Assembly: GCF_000466745.1 (NCBI RefSeq)
Contig: NZ_ANNI01000001.1
Location: 158,451 to 222,450, forward strand
Direction: 5' to 3'
Length of the DNA stretch: 64,000 bases
DNA from: Campylobacter concisus ATCC 51562
Lineage (GTDB): Bacteria; Campylobacterota; Campylobacteria; Campylobacterales; Campylobacteraceae
Below are positions 9,718-17,351 of the stretch, one piece after another (position 1 is the first letter of the stretch; every line of letters begins with the position of its first letter). The notes under the pieces were generated by a model. That model did no database searches. It saw nothing but the letters and a program-made list of their open reading frames with translations, and was not told the origin of the DNA. A program made the translations under genes and the position numbers.

Positions 9718-9738
9718 ATTCATATGATTGGAGTTGCT

Positions 9739-10869
9739 ATGAAAATTTTTATAATCGGTAATGTCTCGTCTATGATGATAAATTTTAGAGAAGAGCTCAT
9801 AAAATTACTTGTATCAAAAGGGCATGATGTCTACTGTTTAGTTAGTGACTACAATGAAGAAAGTAGAAAAAAAATAATCTCATTGGGTGCAACACCGCTT
9901 GACCATACTTTAAATGCAAAAGGGCTAAATCCATTTAAAGATCTCATTGCTACATATGATTTTATTAAGCTATTTAGGCAGCATAGGCCAGATGCGATTT
10001 TTTCTTTTTTTGTTAAACCAGTTATTTTTGTAACTATAGCCGCAAAAATAGCAAGAGTGCCAAGAATAGCAGGCATGATAGAAGGGCTTGGTGGAGCTTT
10101 TACAGTTCATAAAAATGGGCAAACAATGAAGGCGAAAATTATCAAAACTATACAAGTTCTTTTATATAAAATTTCACTACCATCTCTTGACGAGCTTATA
10201 TTTTTAAATAATGACGATAAAAAGGACTTGATTGATAGATACAATATAAAAGCAAAGTCCATAAATATATTAGGTGGTATAGGTGTTGATCTTGATAAAT
10301 TCTCATATACTAAAGCACCTATTGAACCTATAAATTTTATTTTTATAGCAAGACTTCTTGCAGAAAAGGGAATATTTGAGTATTTGGAAGCAGCTAAAAT
10401 CGTAAAAGAAAAATATAAAGATGTAAAGTTTTATATATTTGGTAGTTTTGATGAGCACAATCCATTTGGATTAACGCATGAAGAACTAAAACCTTATCTT
10501 GATAGTGGTGTAGTTATATACCCTGGCTTCGTAAATAATATAAAAGAACGGATCGTGAATAGTTCTATTTTTGTCTTGCCTTCGTATTACAGAGAAGGTG
10601 TGCCAAGAAGTACGCAGGAAGCCATGGCGATAGGAAGGGCAGTAATAACCACAAATAGTGTAGGATGTAAAGAAACTGTTGAAGATAGTGTAAATGGGTT
10701 TTTGGTACCACCATTTGATAGTAAAATTTTGGCACAAAAGATGATTTATTTTATACAAAATCCAGAAATGATAGTCCAAATGGGTATAGAAAGCAGAAAA
10801 ATAGCTGAAGTAAAATTTAATATAAATGAAAAGAATGAAATACTTGTAAAGATTATTATTGGGAAATAG
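9739..10869 (+). CDS. Glycosyltransferase family 4 (PglA/WbpT-like)
   Basis: About 376 residues. The first ATG (9724) gives five extra residues, but ATG 9739 is preceded by a well-spaced GGAG and gives the expected N terminus MKIFIIGN. A GLGGAF loop, FIFIARLLAEKGIFEYLEAA at the start of the second Rossmann domain, and YREGVPRSTQEAMA near residue 284 (the E-x7-E donor-binding motif) define a GT4 retaining transferase. MIEGLGGAF and the YREG form are common in PglA/WbpT/CapM-like GalNAc or bacillosamine transferases. It is the last gene of the glycan run, and a decayed region follows. Confidence 0.85.
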   Translation: MKIFIIGNVSSMMINFREELIKLLVSKGHDVYCLVSDYNEESRKKIISLGATPLDHTLNAKGLNPFKDLIATYDFIKLFRQHRPDAIFSFFVKPVIFVTIAAKIARVPRIAGMIEGLGGAFTVHKNGQTMKAKIIKTIQVLLYKISLPSLDELIFLNNDDKKDLIDRYNIKAKSINILGGIGVDLDKFSYTKAPIEPINFIFIARLLAEKGIFEYLEAAKIVKEKYKDVKFYIFGSFDEHNPFGLTHEELKPYLDSGVVIYPGFVNNIKERIVNSSIFVLPSYYREGVPRSTQEAMAIGRAVITTNSVGCKETVEDSVNGFLVPPFDSKILAQKMIYFIQNPEMIVQMGIESRKIAEVKFNINEKNEILVKIIIGK

Positions 10870-10988
10870 CACATTGCCATTTTTAGGTTTTTAATTTAAA
10901 AAATTTTATATTGACTTGACTTCAGCAAGCTTATCGTGATTTAAATAATAAAACCAAGACAAGCTCACTAGTTTTCTAGGCTAGACTT

Positions 10989-11340
10989 CTACCCCGTTAG
11001 TCCACTAACTGATTTTGTATTATTCTTATCAGCCTTTTGTTTTAAAAATTCCTCTTCCTCTTTTGTAGGTTTATACTCACCTTTGAAGAATTTTTCTTAG
11101 TATCAATCTTTTGCTCTAGTATCTTTCTCTCATGAATTTTATATGTTGGCTTCAGTACTAAAGATAATTTCTAAAGCTAACGCTATATGCCCTATATCAT
11201 AGTGGTAGCTTACACATTTTAGCTCTTTAGGAGTGCCAAGGGGTTTTTGTGGCGATAACTTGTGAGTTGCCGATATTGACCGGATAGTTTTCATCTTTAC
11301 CGATAACTGTGAAACAAGTGTTAGCTAATTCCAATTTTAT
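10989..11340 (-). pseudogene. Decayed gene of unknown function
   Basis: No intact frame exists here, but the minus strand reads as one protein-like sequence if three breaks are allowed. First comes ELANTCFTVIGKDENYPVNIG, then after a frame change near 11242 GTPKELKCVSYHYDIGHIA, then a stop after TEANI near 11140, and after another frame change near 11090 KFFKGEYKPTKEEEEFLKQK, ending in a stop at 10989-10991. Codon use resembles the neighbours. I do not recognise the family. It fills most of the gap between the glycan cluster and tRNA-Val and may mark old decay at the cluster boundary. Confidence 0.5.
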
Positions 11341-11410
11341 CCATTACATTTACTGCTTATAAATAAATTTAATTACTAAAGAATTAAGCTAAATAAAATA
11401 GAAAATAAAA

Positions 11411-11416
11411 TATAAT
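11411..11416 (+). promoter_or_regulatory. -10 element of the tRNA-Val promoter
   Basis: A perfect TATAAT ends 11 bases before the tRNA 5' end. No good -35 hexamer is seen 16-18 bases upstream; the region is simply AT-rich, as is usual for Campylobacter sigma-70 promoters. The leader would be only a few bases long. Confidence 0.55.
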
Positions 11417-11427
11417 CCCAAATCTTT

Positions 11428-11503
11428 GGTCCCGTAGCTCAGTTGGTAGAGCACTACCTTGACATGGTAGTGGTCGATGGTTCGAGTCCATTCGGGGCCA
11501 CCA
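11428..11503 (+). tRNA. tRNA-Val (GAC)
   Basis: A 76-base cloverleaf with CCA encoded. The acceptor GGTCCCG pairs with CGGGGCC, the D arm is GCTC-AGTTGGTA-GAGC, the anticodon stem CTACC/GGTAG encloses TTGACAT (anticodon GAC), and the T loop is TTCGAGT. It stands alone, flanked by the decayed gene upstream and the minus-strand symporter downstream. Confidence 0.97.
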
Positions 11504-11577
11504 CTTCTAATAAAATATCCTAAACAAGAGATTTAAAAATTAATTATTAGTAAATTTTTTAAAGATTCGGTAAAGAT

Positions 11578-13011
11578 TTATTTCAAATAATCTTTCACAT
11601 CATACTCTTTGCCAGCATCGTGATCTTTTAAAAGTTTTGCCACGATAGGGCTTAAAATGATGATGGCAATTAAATTTGGCACAACCATCAAGCCATTAAA
11701 CATATCTGCTAGGCTCCAGACAAAATCAACCTTTTGCAAGCTTCCCAAAAATACAAAAACGACTACTAAAATTTGAAAAGCTCTGACCGCTTTTGCCCCA
11801 AGAAGGTATCTTACATTGATCTCAGCAAAATAGTACCATCCAAGAATCGTTGTGAACGCAAAGAAAAATAGGCAAACAGCTACGAAGCTATATCCGCCAA
11901 CCTTGCCAAAGATATGCGATGAGAAGGCTTCTTGCACCAAGGTGATACCTGTAAAGACTGCCTTGCCGTTTTCAAAGCTGATGACATTTGCGGTAAGTAC
12001 TACAAAAACGGTTATATTTAAAACGATAAAAGTATCTACAAATACGCTCATTATGCCAAGTACTGCTTGATCGACCGGGTGTTTGACATTAGCTGCGGCG
12101 TGCGCGTGTGGAGTTGAGCCCATGCCAGCTTCATTGCTAAAAAGGCCCCTTGCTATGCCGTATCTCATCGCAGCTGCTATACTAGCTCCAGTCGCTCCAC
12201 CCCACGCAGCTGAAGGATCAAATGCTGCTTTGTAGATAAGCAAAACTGCATCTGGAATTTCGTGAAAATTTAAAGCGATAATGATTAGTCCAACACCTAC
12301 ATAAAGTAAAGCCATCAAAGGCACGATCTTTTCAGCCACTCTTGCGATCGCCTTTACGCCACCTATAAAGATGACCGCACAGACGATTGCTAAAAAAGCT
12401 CCAGTTATCCACTGAGGTATACCAAAGGCACCTTTAAAGCCGTCTGAGATCGAGTTTGCTTGCACCATATTTCCGATAAAGCCAAGTGCGATAATGATGG
12501 CGATAGCGAAAAATCCAGCTAAAATTTTTGCCCATTTTCCCTTTAATCCACGACTTATATAAAATGCTGGACCGCCTATCGTGTGACCGCTGTCATCTTC
12601 TGTGCGGTAAATTTGAGCTAGGCAAATTTCAGCAAAATTTGTAGCCATGCCTAAAAATGCAGCGCACCACATCCAAAATATCGCTCCAGGGCCACCCATG
12701 ATAAGAGCTGTTGTCGCGCCTACTAGATTGCCGGTGCCAACTTGTGCGGCGATCGCAGTTGCAACTGCTTGAAACTGGCTCATACCAGCCTTGCCAGCAG
12801 CTTCGCCGTGAAGCGAGAAATTCCCAAAAAGTTCTCTTAGGCCCATTTTAAACTTAAAAATTTGAACAAACCCAAGCCTAATAGTAAAAAATAGTCCGGT
12901 GCCGCAAAGTAGGGCGATAAGGAAGTATGGACCCCAAAGAAATGAATTTATACTCTCAACGCAATTATTTAAAATTTCAGCAAAATTTGTAAGCATTTTC
13001 TTAACTTTCAT
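11578..13011 (-). CDS. Alanine/glycine:cation symporter (AGCS family)
   Basis: This 477-residue inner-membrane protein has about ten hydrophobic helices. GTGLFFTIRLGFVQ, AAQVGTGNLVGATTA and GLFSNEAGMGSTPHAHAAA are signatures of the AGCS sodium/proton-coupled alanine or glycine symporters. It should import small neutral amino acids, useful for an organism that lives on amino acids. ATG codons exist at residue 1 and residue 6 (MLTNF); the longer form is kept. It is monocistronic, with unrelated or decayed DNA on either side. Choice of Ala or Gly and of coupling ion cannot be judged. Confidence 0.93.
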   Translation of the reverse strand: MKVKKMLTNFAEILNNCVESINSFLWGPYFLIALLCGTGLFFTIRLGFVQIFKFKMGLRELFGNFSLHGEAAGKAGMSQFQAVATAIAAQVGTGNLVGATTALIMGGPGAIFWMWCAAFLGMATNFAEICLAQIYRTEDDSGHTIGGPAFYISRGLKGKWAKILAGFFAIAIIIALGFIGNMVQANSISDGFKGAFGIPQWITGAFLAIVCAVIFIGGVKAIARVAEKIVPLMALLYVGVGLIIIALNFHEIPDAVLLIYKAAFDPSAAWGGATGASIAAAMRYGIARGLFSNEAGMGSTPHAHAAANVKHPVDQAVLGIMSVFVDTFIVLNITVFVVLTANVISFENGKAVFTGITLVQEAFSSHIFGKVGGYSFVAVCLFFFAFTTILGWYYFAEINVRYLLGAKAVRAFQILVVVFVFLGSLQKVDFVWSLADMFNGLMVVPNLIAIIILSPIVAKLLKDHDAGKEYDVKDYLK

Positions 13012-13394
13012 TGGTGTAGTTTAGAGAGCGAGTATATTTAAAAAAATATAAAATTAAAATAAATAAGAAAAATTTTTTAGCTTGGTTTAAAATTTTGTGC
13101 TAGTTTCGGCTTACTCGCTGTGAACTTGCTTTTACTAGCAAGATTTTACGACCAATATTTTTACGCTCTAAGGCGTTTTTTGATTGATAATTTCTAAATT
13201 TATCCCACAGTGAAGGTTTAGAATGGCTAAAATTATTTCTTGATTTTTGGATTTTAAAATTAGATTTTTGCGTGTTTCAGACGGCTTTTACGAGAAATTT
13301 GCAATCTTTCTTGTGCGGATATAACTTGGCAAAACGTATTTGACTCTTGGTTTTGCTAAAAATCTTATAAAGCACGTTATAAGCGGTTTTGGTA
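13012..13394. other. Non-coding stretch upstream of the symporter
   Basis: About 380 bases with no frame that looks like a gene on either strand. A short hairpin (CTTGCT at 13125-13130 with AGCAAG at 13137-13142) is present without a T run. The promoter of the symporter gene should lie near the right side of its start at 13011, but no clear hexamers were found. Confidence 0.4.
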
Positions 13395-13553
13395 TTAAAT
13401 TTTTACTTCATTGTTATTTGCTGGATTTGCCGTATTTTGTCCGTAAATCGCCGCCCAAAGTTGTTTAAAAATTTCTGGAAATTCGCTTGCTATGCCATAA
13501 GCCGTCGTTAATCTACTCCAACGTCTTCTATCTTTAAATTTAAAACAGACCTT
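13395..13553 (-). pseudogene. Gene remnant, C-terminal part only
   Basis: The minus strand has 52 open codons without a start codon, ending in TAA at 13395-13397. The text reads RRWSRLTTAYGIASEF, PEIFKQLWAAIYGQN, then TANPANNNEVKI. Its protein-like composition and a tail rich in Pro and Asn suggest the end of a real protein, of a kind sometimes seen in small phage structural or tail-assembly proteins, but I do not recognise it. It may be all that is left after a deletion fused it to the end of rarA. Confidence 0.35.
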
Positions 13554-13573
13554 TCAAATTGACAGAGTAAAGC

Positions 13574-14764
13574 CTAAATTTTACCCTTTGACCTTATCTT
13601 TTCTAGCCACTCATTTAGCGTTTTTTCAAAGCCTATGTCCTTGCTTTTGTAAAAAACGAGCGGTTTTTCTAGATATTTTTGCTCGACCCAGCCACCAAAA
13701 TCATGCGGATAAAGGTAGTCTTTGCTCTCTTTTGTGTGGTTTTTTAGATATGGCGGGATCTTTAAAATTTCCTCGCTTTGCACGTATCTTAGGGCGGCAT
13801 TTATCGCGTTATAGCTGGAGTTTGACTTTGGCGAGCTAGCTAGATAGACGGCGCACTGAGCTAGTATTATCCTAGCCTCTGGAAAGCCTATCTCTTTTAC
13901 CGCACTTAGTGTGCTTGCGGCTAAATTTAGCGCATTTGGGTTTGCATTGCCGATGTCTTCGCTGGCAAATATCGCCATCCTTCTAGCGATGAAGTCCGCA
14001 CTCTCGCCAGAGTCTATGAGCCTTGCGAGATAGTAGATAACGGCGTTTTCGTCGCTTCCACGTAGGCTTTTTATAAAAGCGCTTGCTAGCTCGTAGTGCG
14101 TATCATCCTCTTTTGCTCCCTCTTTTAGGGCGTTTTGACGCAGTGTCTTTAAATTTTCCAGACTCACATTTTCATCAAGCGTGATGGCAAATTCTAGTAA
14201 ATTTAGCATAGCTCTTGCGTCGCCACCGCTACTTTTAAATAGATATTCTTTGGCTTCCTCGTCTATGCTAAATGAAATTTGCTCTCTTATCTTGCCAAGA
14301 AGCTCCTCAAAATCGCCACTGCTAAGCGGCCTAAACTCAAAGAGCATAGAGCGACTTCTGATGCCTGAGCTTAGCGTGAAAAAGGGATTTTCCGTGCTAG
14401 CACCGATGACTAAGGCTTTGTAGTTTTCCATGGGAATTAGCAGTGCTTCTTGTTGGGTTTTGCTTAGGCGGTGGATCTCGTCTATGAAAAAGAGTGGCTT
14501 ATTTAAGGCGTTTTCGTAGTTTTTTAAAATTTTGCGAAAGTCATCTATCTTTAAATTTCCGCCATCAAATTCGTAAAAGTCGTAGTTTGCGCCGCTTGCT
14601 ACTGCTCTTGCAAAGCTCGTCTTGCCACAGCCTGCTGGACCATAAAAGATGGAGTGTGGGATTTTGTTAGAGGCTATAAATTTTAAAAATGCTGCTTTAA
14701 CCGCTTTTTGTCCGCAAATTTCATCCAAGCTTTTTGGTCTAAACATCAGTGCAAGTGAGCTCAA
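13574..14764 (-). CDS. rarA: Replication-associated recombination protein A (AAA ATPase)
   Basis: 396 residues, the usual RarA/MgsA length is about 400-450. Walker A GPAGCGKTS lies at residues 42-50, Walker B DEIH at 95-98, and STENPFF near 128 is the sensor-1 region diagnostic of the RarA/WRNIP1 family. The C-terminal half contains the tetramerisation region (ARRMAIFASEDIGNANP). RarA acts at stalled replication forks and cooperates with clamp loader and SSB. The N-terminal FRPKSLDEICGQ also matches clamp-loader relatives. It is 10 bases downstream of the flavin-binding protein gene, probably in the same transcript. Confidence 0.95.
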   Translation of the reverse strand: MSSLALMFRPKSLDEICGQKAVKAAFLKFIASNKIPHSIFYGPAGCGKTSFARAVASGANYDFYEFDGGNLKIDDFRKILKNYENALNKPLFFIDEIHRLSKTQQEALLIPMENYKALVIGASTENPFFTLSSGIRSRSMLFEFRPLSSGDFEELLGKIREQISFSIDEEAKEYLFKSSGGDARAMLNLLEFAITLDENVSLENLKTLRQNALKEGAKEDDTHYELASAFIKSLRGSDENAVIYYLARLIDSGESADFIARRMAIFASEDIGNANPNALNLAASTLSAVKEIGFPEARIILAQCAVYLASSPKSNSSYNAINAALRYVQSEEILKIPPYLKNHTKESKDYLYPHDFGGWVEQKYLEKPLVFYKSKDIGFEKTLNEWLEKIRSKGKI

Positions 14765-14774
14765 ATTTCTTCCT

Positions 14775-15302
14775 TTACTTTGCTGGTTTTGGCAAAATTT
14801 TAGCTTTCGCGCTAAGACTTTCTATCTTAAACTCATAAATTTTAGTAATCTTTAACCCATACTGAGCCGCTGTTTCAAAGGTGTTCATCGCATAAGCTGT
14901 ATATTTTAGGCTGAGAATTTTTAAAATTTCATATTTTTTAGCTTCGTCTGTGATCTCGTAAACTCTAGTTTTTGCGATGGCACTTTTATACTCAGTCGTA
15001 AAAACCTTACCTCCAAGTGCCTTGCCGTCGTCTTTTATCGCATCTAACTCGCTTTCGCTTAGATGTGGGACTTTGTTAAAACTAACGCAGACAAACTCCA
15101 CTTTTCGTCCATCTTGAAGTAGTTTTGCCTTACAGCCAGCGGTAGCTCCGTGTATAAAAATGCTTTCACCAACTCTAACAGGCGAGATCGGTACGCTAAA
15201 AATTTCTCCCTCATCATCCACACATGAAATTACCGCATATTCACATTCATCTATGATTTTTAGGCCATCTTCACGGCTTAGCTCTCTATCTTTTCGTCTC
15301 AT
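14775..15302 (-). CDS. Pyridoxamine 5'-phosphate oxidase-like (NimA-type) flavin-binding protein
   Basis: 175 residues. The start MRRKDRELSREDGLKIIDECEYAVISC, followed by an FSVPISPVRVGESIFIHGA strand pair and GCKAKLLQDGRKVEF, matches the split-barrel FMN-binding family that includes NimA nitroimidazole-resistance proteins. These proteins bind FMN or haem and may reduce small compounds. YGLKITKIYEFKIESLSAK is the conserved C-terminal strand. Resistance is not implied by the sequence. It lies upstream of rarA with 10 bases between them. Confidence 0.8.
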   Translation of the reverse strand: MRRKDRELSREDGLKIIDECEYAVISCVDDEGEIFSVPISPVRVGESIFIHGATAGCKAKLLQDGRKVEFVCVSFNKVPHLSESELDAIKDDGKALGGKVFTTEYKSAIAKTRVYEITDEAKKYEILKILSLKYTAYAMNTFETAAQYGLKITKIYEFKIESLSAKAKILPKPAK

Positions 15303-15382
15303 TTTTTATCCTTTTTTTGAAAGAGCATTTTAAAATTTAAGTGCTTAAAGGCTAGTATAACGCAAAAATTTCAAGGAAAAAC

Positions 15383-15676
15383 ATGAGAAAAATAGCCATT
15401 TTTGCCATTTTATTTGGCATAAACTTAGTCCATGCAAACGATGTTTGCAATGAATATATCAAGCAAAGTAGGCTATATCTTGACGAGCTTTATGCCAAAG
15501 AGAGCAAGCGACTTGCAAATGATGAAAAGGAGCTAAGGCTTTTTGAGCTTAAATTTGATGAGTTTAAACAAAGACAAAGCGGCCAAGAAGCCATAATTTT
15601 GCAAAACAAAGATGAGAAATTTTGCAAAAGAAAGCTTGAAGAGACAAACAAACTTTTAAATGATCTAAAAAAATAG
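15383..15676 (+). CDS. Small exported coiled-coil protein, unknown function
   Basis: 97 residues. MRKIAIFAILFGINLVHA is a good Sec signal peptide with cleavage after HA. The mature part is nearly all charged and helical (about residues 40-95) and likely forms a coiled coil; it has two cysteines (C22 and C81) that could form a disulfide in the periplasm. The start is supported by an AAGG site. It converges with ung, leaving one base between them. No family is recognised. Confidence 0.7.
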   Translation: MRKIAIFAILFGINLVHANDVCNEYIKQSRLYLDELYAKESKRLANDEKELRLFELKFDEFKQRQSGQEAIILQNKDEKFCKRKLEETNKLLNDLKK

Positions 15677-15677
15677 A

Positions 15678-16370
15678 TCAAATTTTTACGTTTAGATCCC
15701 AGTCTATTGGTGTTTTGCCATGGTTTGCTAGATAGATATTTGCTTTTGAGAAGTGACGGCAGCCAAAAAATGCGCCACGAGCCAGTGGGCTTGGATGTGC
15801 TGCCTCTAAGATGAGGTGCTTGCTGGCGTCAATGAGCGGTGCTTTGGCTCTAGCTGGATTGCCCCAAAGCATGAAAACTACGTTTTGTAAATTTTCGCTT
15901 ATCTTTTTTATTACAGCGTCAGTAAAGCCCTGCCAGCCAAAGCTTGCGTGGGAATTTGCCACTCCAGCACTAACACTTAAAGTTGAGTTTAGAAGCAGCA
16001 CGCCTTGCTTTGCCCACTTTGTAAGATCGCCACTATTTGGCTCTTTTGTGCCAAGATCAGCGTAAATTTCTTTATAAATATTCACAAGACTTGGGGGGAC
16101 TTTTACACCACTAGGCACTGAAAAGCTTAGCCCCATGGCTTGATTTGCGCCATGGTATGGATCTTGGCCTAGGATGACGACTTTGACAGAGTGAAATGGC
16201 GTTAGGTTAAATGCATTAAATATAAGCGCGCTTGGCGGATAGACGGTGCCAGTGCTCTTTGCTTTTAAGAAATTTTCTTTGATACGCGCGAAATTTTCAC
16301 TCAAAAACTCATCTTTTAGCACCTCTTTCCAACTTGGCTCGATCTTTATGTCGTCTAAATTTATCTGCAT
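15678..16370 (-). CDS. ung: Uracil-DNA glycosylase
   Basis: 230 residues, typical for family 1 Ung. The water-activating loop GQDPYHG lies at residues 68-74, FMLWGNPARAK is present, and HPSPLARGAFFGCRHF carries the catalytic histidine and DNA-minor-groove loop. It removes uracil from DNA in base-excision repair. The gene stands divergent from the YbaK-type gene with about 65 bases between them. Confidence 0.97.
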   Translation of the reverse strand: MQINLDDIKIEPSWKEVLKDEFLSENFARIKENFLKAKSTGTVYPPSALIFNAFNLTPFHSVKVVILGQDPYHGANQAMGLSFSVPSGVKVPPSLVNIYKEIYADLGTKEPNSGDLTKWAKQGVLLLNSTLSVSAGVANSHASFGWQGFTDAVIKKISENLQNVVFMLWGNPARAKAPLIDASKHLILEAAHPSPLARGAFFGCRHFSKANIYLANHGKTPIDWDLNVKI

Positions 16371-16434
16371 TTTTCTGCCTTTTGTAAGTTTTAGCGGTAT
16401 AATTTTAACTAAAATTTATCTAAAGGAAAGAGCT

Positions 16435-17001
16435 GTGTCTGAGCAAATTTTTAATAAGATCTATGAGCTTCTTAGCAAGAATGAAGCTAAATTTAAAGTT
16501 CTAAATCATGAGAGTGCGACCACTTCAGAAGAGGTGGCAAAACTTAGGGGAACAAAGATGAGCCAAGGCGCAAAGGCTCTAGTTTGCTCTATAAAAGGGG
16601 TAGATGAGGAAAAATTTAGGCAAATTTTTAAAGATGAAAATGTGCTAAATGATTATTTGCTAAGCGATGAAAAGCCAGCGATGAAGGCTGGTAAAATTTA
16701 TATTTTGGCTATTTTGCCAGCTGATATGCAGGCAAATCTTGATAGCTTGACACAAAAATTTGACGGCAAAAGGGCAAGCCTAGCTAGTCCAGATGAAGTT
16801 TTGGCATTGGCAGATTGTGTTTTTGGTTCAGTGCCACCGTTTAGCTTTCATAAAAATTTACACATTGTAGTTGATGAAAGGTTACTACAAAGAAACGATG
16901 AGATCGCATTTAATGCGGGACTACTTGATAGATCGATCATTTTAAATACAAAAGATTATACAAAGATAGTGCGACCAACGCTAATAAATTTTGCAGAATG
17001 A
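16435..17001 (+). CDS. YbaK/ProX-type aminoacyl-tRNA deacylase
   Basis: The reading frame is open far upstream into ung, but the real start is GTG 16435, six bases after AAAGGAAAG, giving 188 residues. The fold shows as VLNHESATTSEEVAKLRG near residue 20, GAKALVCSIK with the catalytic lysine of the YbaK family, and FGSVPPF near residue 135, where the family has G-x-P-P. Such proteins hydrolyse mischarged tRNA (for example Cys- or Ala-tRNA-Pro) in trans. It lies 350 bases upstream of thrS. Confidence 0.82.
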   Translation: MSEQIFNKIYELLSKNEAKFKVLNHESATTSEEVAKLRGTKMSQGAKALVCSIKGVDEEKFRQIFKDENVLNDYLLSDEKPAMKAGKIYILAILPADMQANLDSLTQKFDGKRASLASPDEVLALADCVFGSVPPFSFHKNLHIVVDERLLQRNDEIAFNAGLLDRSIILNTKDYTKIVRPTLINFAE

Positions 17002-17004
17002 AAA

Positions 17005-17032
17005 AGTGCTAGGCTAACCACTTCCTAGCACT
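17005..17032. terminator. Perfect 9-bp stem-loop after the deacylase gene
   Basis: AGTGCTAGG (17005-17013) pairs perfectly with CCTAGCACT (17024-17032) around a 10-base loop. It lies three bases after the deacylase stop. The plus strand has no T run after it. On the minus strand a TTTTTC follows, though no minus-strand gene leads into it. It probably ends the deacylase transcript or protects its 3' end. Confidence 0.45.
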
Positions 17033-17049
17033 AAATATTGTCGGGAGAA

Positions 17050-17095
17050 AAATGAATTTAAATAATGCAAAGACGAGAAATTGCTAAATTCATTT
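17050..17095 (+). other. Stem-loop enclosing a 12-codon mini-ORF
   Basis: AAATGAATTTA (17050-17060) is the exact inverse of TAAATTCATTT (17085-17095), and inside it GCAA (17067-17070) can pair with TTGC (17081-17084). The left arm contains an ATG preceded by a GGGAG at 17043-17047; the ORF from that ATG reads MNLNNAKTRNC and stops inside the hairpin. The rest of the gap to thrS is AT-rich without other visible signals. It may be a leader structure, but there is no proof that it is transcribed with thrS. Confidence 0.35.
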
Positions 17096-17351
17096 CAAGA
17101 ACAAATATTATCAGGCATAATCTTAAAGTATAATAAATTATATAAATAAAAAGCTTTAAATTTAGGGATTTATACATTTAAATATAAATATATATATTTC
17201 ATAAATAAATTTATAGATCAAAGCTTGTGGATTTAAAAAGAATTTATAAAAATTTGCTTAGTAAATATTAAGTTTAGCTTAAAGCCCATTTAGATAAAAT
17301 CCTTAATCGTTCTTTTATCGTAAAAAAGACAATTTGATATAAGGAAAAACA

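Noticed and set aside
16246..16434. Longer start of the YbaK-type gene
   Set aside because: It would overlap ung by over 100 bases; GTG 16435 has a proper ribosome-binding site.
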